Assembly (NCBI GenBank): GCA_031213475.1 | Contig: JARUPZ010000013.1 | Span: 3,472,731 to 3,536,730, forward strand | DNA: 64,000 nt | Origin: Nereocystis luetkeana | Taxonomy: Eukaryota; Sar; Phaeophyceae; Laminariales; Laminariaceae | Direction of reading: 5' to 3' | Part shown: one piece after another, positions 40,501-53,700 of the stretch | Layout: each line of letters begins with the position of its first letter | Position numbering within the stretch: the first letter of the stretch is position 1 | Translations under genes and position numbers: made by a program | Notes under the pieces: generated by a model | What the model saw: only the letters and a program-made list of their open reading frames with translations | The model's database searches: none | Told to the model about the DNA's origin: nothing

Positions 40501-41658
40501 CACCACCGCAAAAAAGCTGAAAAATAAAAAGGTGGTATATATATATATATATAATTGAGTTTGAGTTTACAAGTATAGTGGCGTACCAGGTACGTGCAAA
40601 ACTCCGCGAATTACCCCACGCACATATTTTAGCTCCACATATATGTTACCTACCAGTAGCCAACTTTCAACAAATAGTCGGCGATCAACTAATAGCGACC
40701 GAGCTCACGGCCTCACCGAAGTAACATATTTCATTCTTCAGCGCTCTGTCATGTCGAAAACGGTAAGCGGTGTTAAATAAAATCCAAGACGAACATGTCG
40801 GAGGGCACCCTCTCTCGACCAAATATTTCCCGAAAACAAAAGCAAAAACAAAAACTTGTTCGCTGTCGGCAACCTTCCTTCCCGGTTTTTCGGGGGGGAA
40901 CAAAATTCGATCGCTGAAGAGCAAAAACCGATCGCACCACTGTTGAAGACATAACGCCTTATTACCGACGCACTTCTTTGTGTTCCCGGCGTCCCTGAGC
41001 ATGTGAGCGTTGGCCATCGCCCCCCACACGCGCTGGCGTCCCTGAAGGTGTCCCACGGACACGCTGCGCCCTTTCTTGCCCTTCGCGGTGCTGAAGAAAA
41101 AACAGCGCAGGGTATGGGAGGGGTTGGGGTTTGTATAATTAGCGGATGTACGGTCCGAAAACATGAAGGAAATATGTTAAAAAAAAAACGACCAAGCAAG
41201 AAGGAAATCATGTCATCACAATATCAATCAAGGCTTGTAAAAACAACTATTAAACATCAGGTACCAGGTATATACGTACGTATATCACAACATCCAAGTG
41301 AACAAAGCAACGGAAGCCGGACACGTACCAGCAGGCTATTTGTTTTAAAAGACGTCGCGAGGTGAAACAGGCGAGTCACAAAACATGCGAACAGCGCAAT
41401 AAACGCTAGGGGGCGGGGGGGAGTACTCTTATCATGCATAGCTGTAGCCGTATGACCATAGACCCTCGCGTCCCCTGCAACGCCGGGACGGAACACGTCA
41501 GGCTTTCACCGACCAGGCAGACACATACTGCTAGAGTTGGGGGCAGGGGGGGAAATGCGTGAACAATAAGGTCTGGATGCCATCCCCGTTTTTAAGGAAA
41601 ATACCTACCAGGTACGGCAAGTAGATGATACGCATATCACGCAAAACGTCCGTCATCG

Positions 41659-41705
<47 letters not shown>

Positions 41706-44700
41706 ACCTTTCTGTCGGGTTGGCCAAGATGTGCGCGAGAGCGTACCGCATTACGCACTGCGACAGGCCGGACAGGAGCGAGGCCCTCGCGACTACCACC
41801 TGCGGCTCCAGCCCGAGAGACGCCTCCTCCATAGCGGCTACCAGTACATTGCCGGTCCTGAACGAAACACGGAAATAAGAGACCGAGCGGGGTTAAGAGA
41901 AGCGATTTTTTGGTTTTTACCAGGTAAGTACGAGTATGATGAGATGATGCAACGAGGAGTAGTGGCAGACCCACGAAAAACAAAGCAACGAAACGTAGCC
42001 ACCCAATAAATCACGAAACCGAGCAACCAAACTACGTGGCCAATCTATTCGAAACAATCAACCGGCCCAGCAACCGACCGACCAACCAAATCAACCGACC
42101 CAGCCGATCAACATTCAACCATCCAACCGAACCGGCCAAAACGACCGATCAGCCAATCAAACGACCGACCAACCCAAACCAGTCAACAAAACCACCCTAC
42201 CCAACCGACCAAACAGCCAACTAGCAAAACCAGAAACAAATCAAAAACCGAAATCAAACCTAAAGCCAAATCAAACCACACCTCCCCCCGCCCCCCGGCT
42301 GCTGTCTCTGGAAGTGGCCACACCAGAAAGAAAATAAATTAATTGACGCTGTCATCCGTCTGCAAGAAGCTCCGCCTCGAAAGAGGTTCTTGGTAGGATG
42401 CAGCTCACCCTTCATGCCACTCGCCCAACACCTCACGGCGCTTCGAGCTTGGTGCAAGCAAATGTCTGCCTGGTCGGCAAGAACTCGACGTACCCCGTCC
42501 AGCCATTGTAGGGATGCGAGGGTCTATGGCTTTATTTTCATACGATTACGGCCATGCATGACAATAAGCTCCCCCAGCAATAAAAACAAACAAACTAACA
42601 AAACAAAACAAAACAAACGAAATCAAAACTATTAAAACAACCAAAACAATTAAAACAAACCTGCATCCCAGACGCATGGCGAGCGCGAGGTCGCTGTGAG
42701 GGTCCAAGGGCTCCCCCCGCGGCGACGCTGCCCCCGATCCCCTGTGCGAGACGGCCACCTCATCTTCGATCACGAAGCTCATCTGCCAGCCGCCCTGATT
42801 GTTGTCCTCGATGTGCCGAAAGTTCGCGGGGGCCTGCGTGAGGACCATTCTGAGGACCAGTTCCCGGGCGTGTGGGGAGAGGTCCCTCCAGTACATCTCG
42901 TTCTGTTTTTGTTTGTTTCAATGCGCAAAATTTGCGTTTGAAAAACAAAAACATTGTGTGTTTCGTTTTCGCACGTTTTGCATAGTTTCGTTTTTTTTTT
43001 TTGTCATTTGTGTTTTTGGTGATTTGGTTCGGGGATTTTGTAGCGATTTGGAGGCGGTATAGTAGTGGTTGTTGTGGCAAAAGGTTTTGTTTTTCAAGGT
43101 GGAAAAATAACGAGGGGGGGGGGGGCAAAAGAGGGGGGACAGGGACGTGGGAGAGGGGGGAGGGAGTGGGTGGGGTTAGTGGGTTTCGACGTGGAGGGTT
43201 GAACCGCTTATCGTGGCAAAGGACAGGACACTAACAGGGAACCGGAAGCTCGTCGAGGCTGGATTTCTTTTTGTGGAATGCGGGCGTTCTGCCCGAGTGT
43301 CTGCATGACGCCTGCCGAGCTTCTCATCTTCCTGTGCACTTCAGCCTCACTTTCTTAGTGGTCGGTTTCTTATTGTTATAGACGTCTTGTACAAGTACCT
43401 GGCATTGGTTAGCCCTTCTAGGGCCGCAGTCCCGTGTTGGGGGCAAACTACTTAGAACTTGAGAGGATTGTCCCCACAAAGGGACTGTAGTCCTAAAAGG
43501 ATAAACGCTATCACAGGGGAACAAGGCCGAGTAAATCCACGACCTCTCCAGAGAGCAAACAAGGGTCGTGCTGAAAAACGATCCTTTTGTAGGATCCAAC
43601 GGTCTTCAACAGTCACCAACGGTAAAAAGAAGGCACCGCCGTAACGGGTCGTCCTTAGACGCATGGACAGACTGTCCTGCCCGTCCATCCGCCAAAACCA
43701 AAAAACGAGCAACGTAGAAACGAACCAAAGTCAGATGCCAACGCGATTCGTGATCGGTCCGTGAAGTTCTTGCGAGACCTACAGAACAGTGTTCCACTCC
43801 GTCCGGCGATACAATGACCGTTTTCATGCTTTAATGAAAAATGCAAGACTTTTCTTTTTGGACAACGGGACAGAGTGTCATTCACCGAGCTCTCGAAAAA
43901 CGCGGCTGAGAGCCGGTCTTGTCGAGGGCAAAATAGACGGAAAACAAAACGAAATGAAAAAACAAAAAACAGAACTAAAGAGTACGTGAGTTTTATTGGC
44001 CAAATTGTAAAAATTAGAAGTAGAGATCCCGATACCTCCGTTTTCACATTTCGTCTTTTGTAACTCCCAGAGGACTTAAAAAAACGAAATGGGTGCTAAA
44101 TGGACGAAATATGGGATACCCAGGGTCGAAGAGGAACATAGGAGGAGCTCGAAGCGTTGGGATGAAGTTCCGATAAAGTTTCTACGACCGGTTGGCAAGC
44201 GCACGATGGCCGAGGTAGTGCATGTGGCTGCCACGCGGCTTGTCTGCTGACGGCGCGAGCACATACGGGTAGGGAATCACCATGGGGTGCCCTCGCAAGA
44301 AACCGGGGGATCAGTAAGTGGCTGTGGCGGTATACTTTCCGACATGAGTCCCACTCAACATTCAAACGCCTGCCATCAAACAGCGATGGCCGATACACAA
44401 GTTCTAGAGCACTCCGTAGGGAGCGGGTTGGACCACGAGAACCGCCTGCAGTGGAGGGTTCCTTACGTGTGCGAGTTGTGTCTACCCACCGTCGCTGTCG
44501 AGCGCTATTGCCGGGAACCACGTGCTGTGGCCGTTGAGGCATTCCGAAAAATTGCACCGCGTAAAAATTCGACTCGGCTTCTTATTTTTGTTTCGTTTTT
44601 TTTCGTTTTTTTTGCCCTCGTTAGGACTTAACCTGCTGTTTTTTGCGAAAAAGAAAGTATGTTCGGTTTATTTCGTTTGTTTCCGTTTTGGTTGCCCTCG

Positions 44701-47700
44701 TTAAGACCGGCCCTGAGTGTTAGGACAACCATTGCACGTATACGCACACACTACTACCGGGGACCATAGTAAACATGACCGAATGTTGTTAGAAAAAAAA
44801 TCGACATATATGGGTGTTTGTGTGTACCGTAGGTCCTATTTAATACGTCCCCCGTACTAGTGGACTAAACTCGTGAGAACACACAGAACAAAAGTACGAA
44901 GAAGCCTGCTGTAGTACGTACACACCACTCTCTAGGCTAAAGTCATACCAGGTAAGACACAACGTCAAAACACACCCCTGCCCCCCGGCACGAAGCAGTC
45001 TACTACAATATATATTATATATATATATAAGACAAGCGTAATTGATACCTCGATCCAGGCAGCCGACGCCAACCCTGTCGACGTGTGTATGCAACGGGGA
45101 GTGAATACCGAGACACCCCTCCCATTATTATGCCGCACAAAAAGCGGAAAACAAATATCCGCATCACACCGTCACCTTCAGGCACCCGACGCTGATGATG
45201 TCCACAGAGCAAGGCAGAGTCCGGTCCACCAAGGTCGGCAGCCGGCACCCCTCCCCAACGATCTGCCTCCTCATGCGCGAGGGCAGGGGGTCCCTCAAGA
45301 GCTCCGCCAGTACTCCCACCTATATATATACATATATATATATATAATATATATATGTATATAATTTCCCCGCGTTGCATCAACCGAAACGCCGCCGAAT
45401 CAAACAACACCGAAGATAAACAATGCGAGGGTCAAACCGGGGCGAAAAAACGTTTTTAGCTTCAGCTTTAAAGGTTTCTTAGCATTTTTCGTAGGCCTTG
45501 AGTGAAGTGTACACCGTGGGCATTTCGGGGTTCCGCGTGTGGCGTTAGGCGTTACGACCGACAGGAGCTGGTGTTAGGTAGTAGCAGCATTGACGAGGAA
45601 AACCGCCAATAATAAAAATAAAAACGGTTCGGGTCAAAACCATACGGATCGGGTCCGGTGTAAGGGTAACGCGACCCGACCCGTGAGAGTCTGAAAACCT
45701 TCCGGCCCGACCCGACCCGACCCATGACATTTCAAAACTCCCCGACTCGACCAGCGGCCCGGGTCATGACCCGTGAAAAAACCTGAAAACAAAATCCGAC
45801 CCGCGCAAGCTAACCTGGTGTGAGCCGTAGGCCCATTCGTACGTCTCGTGCATGAGGCACTCCATGAACGCCTGCCTGTCGGCGTAGATGGTCTCCGCCA
45901 CGTACAAGAGGTCGTCCTGCTCCGGGTCGACGAGGGCGTTGAGCCCGTGTGCCAGGAGGCAACGGTCGGGCACCGGCGATATCGTCCAGCGGAAGAAGTC
46001 ATCGTTCCGCGGTACCTGGGGGTATGTGCGCAATATCATCGAGCGGCGCGCCAGACGCAAAAAGAAAGAGGAGTTTTTTTTTTAAGTTGACGGAATAACA
46101 AAATACAAGGTAAAAACGTATATGACGTAAGAAGCACGAGGCGGTGCGACAAAGCAGCTCGTAGTGAGATTGAAGCGGAGAAAGACGTGCGTTTTGTTTT
46201 TTCAGCGATAGTTAAATGCACACGTTAAAACGACAAGCGTAAATAGGGGGAAACAAGCAACTAGGCGGTACGAGAAGGAGTCCAGAACAAGGAGGCATGT
46301 ATGAAGCGATCACAATCATGTTTCTGTTTTGTTTCCTCGTGTTTTTTTCCGACTACTGTGCCCCCCCCCCCCCCGTCATTGCGCTGAGACGGAGTGGGGG
46401 TGGGGGGTGGTGGCGGGGGGTGGGGTGGGGATGGGGCGGTCGTCGTTTGGCGACAGCCTTGGGAGGGCGGGGAGGGGGGAAGGGAGGGAGGGGGGGCGGG
46501 GTATCGAACGGCGCAGAGAGGAGATGCGTTTGTATAGCGACGCGGGAAAAGAAATACACACCCTGGTATATATATGGTGAACATTTTTGGTTAATTTTAG
46601 TCTTCCGGGGACTGGAAGGTTTGAAGAAGGGTGCGATGCGAGAAGGAGTTGGTACTGAGATGAGGGGGGGGGGGGGGGGGGTGGTAAAAGGGGGCGGGGA
46701 AGGGCAGACTCGAGAAGTAGCGGAAGGTTGCGCGGGAATAGAATGGACGTGTAAGCAAGAAACAGCAGCAGCAGCAGCAACAGCAGCAGCAAGAAAGCAG
46801 GCACATGTGCAATCAACACCACCACCGCCCGAGCTACCACCACCACCCTTGCCATCACGACCGCCACCGCCGCCCCTGCAATTACAACCACCACCACCAC
46901 CCCCACCACCACCACCACCAATGCAACTACTTCCGAAATCGTCAAACAGCGACAGCGGCAGCACCAACATGAACGAAGCCCTGCAAGGAAAAACGTCAAC
47001 ATGTCGCTGGCATCAGGCATTATTGATACTATTAATACACTCTATCCAGTGGTACACTGTGACCCCTACATACTCAGTGCATACCGCTCTGTTTATAAGT
47101 GTTTGAAAGACGCCCGCTACGAGGTGGAGCAGGCGAGCGAGCTACAAGCACAAAAATAGCACAAGAAGCATTAAGGGGGGGGGGCGGGAGCGCGCGCGCG
47201 CGCTCGCGGGGGGGGGGGGGGGGGGGTTGTAAAAAAATACCCGGGGTGGCAGGGATGCCTGGATGCCATCCCCGTATTTCGTTTGCATAATTCATACGTG
47301 CACCGACATGTGATACCGCCGCAATATCAAGTCCAACGCCGCTCGAAACACACCCTTACCTTATTTCCGAAAGCCGCTCGAAGCGTACGTGGGGCTCGCG
47401 TCCAAAGGCTGCTAGGGTCGGCGTTGTTGCTGAAGAGAGTTCTCCGGATCAGTTCGCGGTTCTCGATCTGGGTCAGGATTCTGCTCCCGCCGCCATGTAA
47501 CGAAAGTAAAAACAACAACAACAACAAACGAAAGCGGAAACCGGAAGACAAGAAAGTCATTTTCCTTCTTCTGGTTTTCTGATGACTTTCCTTCTGATTC
47601 TCCTCTTTTTGTGTGTTTCAGCAAAAGCACGGAGAACAGACCGATAAAAATAAATAAATAAAAAAACAGAAAAAATCACACAAAAGGGGTACAAACGAGC

Positions 47701-50700
47701 AACCCCTACGAGTGTATCAGGTATATATCAAAAGTGGCAATTATTTCTTTCAGAACCCCCCCCCCCCCTCCCCAGAAAACCAGGGGGAAAAAACAAGAAA
47801 ACAAGTTGAATAGACAACAGGTACAGTAGAACAAAAACATCCTCGTTAACAATGGCCCTTTTCCCCCTTGTGTCTTACCCTCCCCCCCCCCGGCCTTACT
47901 CCGTAGCTCTCAAGTACATCTTCAATAATCTTCATTCCCAGAAATTTCCTAGGGAAATTTCCTAGATGGTCGCTTTATTTTAGTACTCGTAGGGTGGGCT
48001 ACAGTAGTGTTGTAAGTAAAATAAAACCATAAAATTTGTTTCTTTAGCTCGCACAGGGGAACGTTGGCCGTTTGTCACCGCTCGATTTGCTTCCAGTGAC
48101 AGGAAAGGTTTGGCAATATTACTGTACAGTATCACCGAATACTGTACCGAACAAAGGTGTTTTCGGAAAAGATCTGGTCGAGAGATTAGAGCCTCTGCTG
48201 AAAAGACATGCACCAGGTAAGGTTCGAGGTTCGACTTCAGCACCCTTACTGCGGTTGCGAACTTAACGCCCTTGTGCAGGTGTTGTCCCCTTGCCCCCAC
48301 CCCCCCCCCTCCCCCTGTGATATGTTCATACGACTACGGCCATGCATGATATGAGAAACCTGCCCCCCCCCCCCCTCCCCCCGCCCCTTGTGACTGTTCA
48401 TACGACTACGGCCATGCATGATAATGAGAAACCTGCCCCCCCCCCCCCCTGTGACATGTTCATACGACTACGGCCATGCATGATAATGAGTACCCCCCCC
48501 ACCCCACCCACCCCCCCCCTGTGAGGTTATCTCTCACCGTCCCCCGCTGGTTGCGCGGCAGCTCTCCGTAGCCCTAGCCTCCATACCGTCGAGGTGGAGG
48601 GTGGCCACGCCCAGGCAGCGCTGACCCGCGGTACCCAGCGAAGGCGTGGACAGCAGCTGTCCGGACGCGAACCCTTGCGACGTCAGTTGCACCCTGTTCG
48701 CATGCGGTAGTTCGGTGGGGTGGGGCGGGTTGGGAGCGGAAGTGGGGGTCGGTGGGGTTAAGTGGGTGAGTGGAGGGGGCGGGTGGAGGTGCTCGTTCGT
48801 TGCTTGCGTTAGTCATTGGACCATCGACCACGCGTCCCTTCTGGGGCGGGGCACCGCTCTACTCCTAATAGAGACACCTCCAACATTAGGGCGCTTCAAT
48901 ACGTGAAGCGCGGGGGGCACTCATTCTGCTGCTTGCCTTAAGTCGTAAGACCATTGATCACGCGTCCCTTTCGAGACGGGGGGAGGGGGGGGAGGGAAAG
49001 CATGTACTTGGGGGGAGGGGAGGGGGAGGGTCAGGGAAGGGTCGGGCGGGGAGGGGGGGGGGGGGGGTAATCAGAGATGGGTTGGGATTGGTTGGTGTGG
49101 ACAAGACGCCGGGATCGGTCTACAAACCACACGCATGAATAAAAGCATGTCCCAACAACAACCAACTAAAGAAATAAATCACCTGAATTCTCCGTAGACG
49201 TGCATGGAGAAGAACGCGTAGAAGAACCCGGTGAATCCGAGGGTGGCGAACGCCAACGGGTCGCTGGAGAATTCCAGGTAGCGGTTCGCTGCCTCGAGGC
49301 CTAGCCCGCAGCCGTAGCCGGCGGCGAGCGCGGCTGCGGAGACCTGTCGAAAAAAAACGCGTGAGCGGGAGATCAAGCGACCGATCAAACGAGCGAAGCA
49401 GGCGAGTACAAGTGAGTTGAGTGCAAGGGGGTGAGTGAGAGATCTGAGCAAAGTAAGGCGAATTAGCGCCTGAGAGAAGTTGGGTACCCAAGCGAAGTGC
49501 GAAAAGCGAGCAAGGTAGCGCAACATGAAAACCGATGGGGAGGCGAAGGTAAGAGAGTAAACAAGTAAAGAGGAGAAAGCAGCCGAAACGAGTGAAAACA
49601 AGCGCAGCGAGCAAGCGAACGATCGACCGATCAAGCGAGCCTAGCAGGGCCAGCACACGAGAAAGCACCCGAGCAAATGGGTGCAAGTGGAGCAGATGGA
49701 CACCCACAGGGAGGCCAGTCAGTACGGGGAGCAAGCAGGGCAGCCAAACGAGTGAGCGAGCAAGCAAACAAGCGAGCAGCAAAACGAGCAAGCGCCGAAA
49801 GCAAGCAAGCGACCGACTACGGGATCGAGCTAGCGAGCGAGTGAGCAGATGACGAGCAAGTACAAAGTCAAGGGGAGAAAAAGAATAGCAAAAGCTTTTC
49901 TGACCTTGACGGAAGCCTTCTGCCTGGAGACCGAGCCGCCGAACAAGATCTTGTGGAACAGCCCCACCAGGATTCCCAGGTAACCCACCACAAGACTCAC
50001 CGCCCTGTTAGAAACATTGAGAGAAAAAAACGAAGGAAACGAAGAAAAGATTAAATGGGGAAGGTTAGCAGAAACAGGAGGCAAGAAAGAAGCGATAACT
50101 TCGACAACGACGGTTGATGGTCCACACATGTACCAGTCAGCACATCGACCGTCTTCGTTCCGAGAAACGTTGCGGGAAATTTCCCAGGCGGTCGGGGGGG
50201 TTGGGCTCATACGGTTCTGTACAGCAGCGTTTCAAAGGCATGCCTATGTTTCAACCGTCCCGTCCCCCCCGTTCCCCCCCCCCTCCCGTTCGTTCTCGCC
50301 TGCTGCACGTAAAATATACTACCTGGTAGTAATTAACTCACTATAACTCAAGCAGTGAAGTACACATAAGCAGTAGTAGCAAAAAATTACCCGTCCATAT
50401 GCGCTTTCATGTGCCGGCACCTGGGTATATTTTATCAGCTCTTTTGTTTTAAGAACACCGCTGGGAAAACCAAATCCCTACAACGCCGAGAGGGGAACTA
50501 TCACCATCTATCCTCCGCGGTGTGAAACGTCGCCAACCCTATCTGTGCCTTCTCTTGACATTGACGGCGACGTTGACATACTTACATTGACGTGACCTGA
50601 GTTTGGACCTCTCGTTTTTCTTGTCCTTCATAGATTTTTGTCCGAGGTTATGCAAGTGAAACACTGCTCGCGCGTCTACCACCTGGTACCCGAAAGCAGT

Positions 50701-53700
50701 GCTGCAGCGCTCTTTTCCAATCATACCATCCACATACACGGTAACATAAAAAAGAGCAAGTAACAGCAGTCTGTAGAATCGATCGCCTTGCAGAAAACAT
50801 GGAAGGTTGCCATCGATAACAATCAGACCGAAGTACTTGGCGACGGCTCTGTCTCTGTGCCCCCCGCTCTAACCTCAAAAGCGGTCTCAAGTTCCACTCA
50901 AGGTCGGGGATAAGCCAGAAGTACCCGAGGCAGCACACTGCGAGGGTGCACATGAGCACGAAGCAGGAGTAGCTCGCGAAGTCCCAGAGGTAGAGCTTGT
51001 GGAGGGCGTTGCTGACGGACTTGCTGGCGTCCGACATGGAGAGCACCTCGGGGTCCATCCGCCAGAAGCGCCACCCGTTCGATCGCCCGAGGTTGACCTG
51101 TGTGTGTGTGTTTTTTTTGTTTTGTTTTGGTTTCGGTTGCGAATAACAGAAGCAAAATTAAGTATTTATTTATGTGAAACCTACAAACAGTTTTGGGTGA
51201 AAACAAGAAAAATCGAAAACTAAAAAACGTGTTTGTCTGTTTTCGGTCCAAGGAAATAAAACCGAAACACATTGCGAAAACAAAGTGAGCACAAACTATT
51301 ACCCGTAAAACAAACAAATTACAAAAATTGATACAAGTAGTTTGAATAATAAAAAACAAATTGATGAAAAAGAAACCATCGCCCGAGGTTATTCTGTTTT
51401 CGGTTGGGAAAAAAAACCCGACAACAACAAAACGAATGGCGATTCAGCTTTGGGGGGGGGGAAAAAGAGCAAAGAATAACAAAAGCGTGCGAAACAGAAC
51501 AAACTTATAGGGGATACAAATACAAAACAAAACCAGAATAGATATAACTCGCGATAAGCACGGTAACAACGAAAAAAAGCGCACTTCGACATTTGAGGAA
51601 AAACGCAGTGACATAACCCGCTGTCGTCGTACGCCCAGCCAACCTATCGACCAACCAACCAATCAATCAACCATTCAACCGCCCCCCCCACCCATCCACC
51701 CAAGTCTAATCCGCCCGCACCCCACCCCTCCCCCTCTCACCCCTACCTGACCCCACCCCTCGAGGGTCTGTGGCCTGTGGCCATACGGCTGCGGGCATGC
51801 ATGGCATGACCACACGACTCTCCCTCCCCCCCCCCCCGCCGAGGGTCTATATGGTCATGCTACTACGGCCATGCGTGAGACCGAGTGCATCTCTCCTATT
51901 GAGTACAGCCCGCCCCCGTCCTCCCACCCCTCCCCGTCCTCCCACCCCTCCCCTCCTCCCACCCCTCCCCTCCTCCCACCCCTCCCGTCCTCCCACCCCT
52001 ACCCACCAGCCCACCCCTACCCACCAGCCCACCCCTCCCGTCCTCCCACCCCTACCCACCAGCCCACCCCACCCCCTCTCCCTCTTATCCAATCCCACCG
52101 ACCCACCCACCGACCCACCCACCCACCATCATCATGGACTCGAGTCCGGCGGTCGCGACGATAAAGAGGGCCAGCGCGAGCATGCTGATGTCGTCAGACT
52201 CCACGATTTTCTTGTCTGTCCAGATGCTGACCATGTTGTCCGAGAACACCATGAGGAAGTAAGCCGCGCCGTAGATGACGTCCCACTTGACCACCGCCCA
52301 CATGGTGGACGCGGTCTCCACGCCGGCGCCGCGGTTCACGGCCACGAGGGCCTGGGTGGTGGCCATTTTAGGGACAGTGGTTTTGGGATAGTGATTTTGG
52401 GGTAGTGATTTTGGGGAAGTGATTTTGGGATAGTGATTTTAGGGATAGTGATTTTGGGATAGTCATTTTGAGGACGTAAAGGTTTTGAGAATGACATTTA
52501 CAGTAGTAGGGATTTTGGATAGTGATTTTGAGTAATGGTTTAGAGTGCAGATACTTCAATAGTAGTGACTTTTGAATTTTTGAACTGTAGTATTGACGGT
52601 GGCGGTGGCGGTTTGGTTTGGTGGTGCTGATATTGGATAGTGATGTTTTCGTAGGGATTTATTTGTAGTAGTTGAAAAGTGAATTGGAATATGTAGTGAT
52701 TTCGAATATATGGTTTTAGTGAATTTTGATTTTGAGTCATTTTTACCAGTGATTCCAAGTAGCGATCTGAATACGAGCGAATTTTGACAAAATAGTTACG
52801 TATCACAATTATTCCGGAAATGCCTTTTAGAAAAGACAGTATGGCGGCGGTCGTGGTGGTGGTGATGACGATGGGGGTAGCGTCACAACAAAAAAACACA
52901 ATGCAAGCACAGGCCTGCCTAAAACGGGCGATGGGGGGAGAGGGGGGGGGGTAGCGTGGGGAAAAAATATAGATGACAGTGCAAAATATCTGGGAATCGA
53001 GTATCTTGCGACGCTGGCGATATTCGGATCTCTCTACGCATAACCCTTGACCCCGGCCCCGACCCTGACCCTGGGAGCTTCAGACAATAGTTGGATTGAA
53101 AACTATCATTTTTTAACCCAAACCCTTAAGGATTCATAAAACGTGATACAATTGTTTTTTCTTCCCTTTTTCTAACCCTGACCCTCAACACTGAAAAACA
53201 CCTTCGGAATTAAGATATCTAAGGCATATTCGTTCGTCACGTTTACCTCGTGTCCCCTCTTCAGACGGGTGTCCCACGACTCGCTCCAGCGAGCGGGGAC
53301 GGCCTGCGCGCTTCGGATGGCGTCGAAGCCCAGGAGGAACTGCTCGAGGTCTCCGTCGAGCATGCGGTAACGCCTCTTCCGCGTCAGACGGTGCCGCCAC
53401 GCGGTGAACATGCTCGAACACCTGTGATAAAAACGGGAACGCCGCCGACGATGATAAGAAACGAGAACGTCGACGAATGAGAAAAAAACAGTTACCCATG
53501 AAGTCGAACAAACCCGTGCAGCAATCTCAACAACGAAATATCAGACCCAATCACCAACCAACGAACGAAATCACTCATTCAACCAGTTACCAATCAAACC
53601 GACCATCAAATCAAATCAATCAACCATTGAATCAGTCACCTCTTGTAGAAGAGCGAGGTCGGGTCGGCGTGATTCTTGTGCTCGTCGTGCCACTCCTTCC

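Noticed and set aside
46297..47106. 269-codon + strand frame and its antisense partners
   Set aside because: Built from G-runs, (CAG)n and (CCA)n in an intron of the giant gene.
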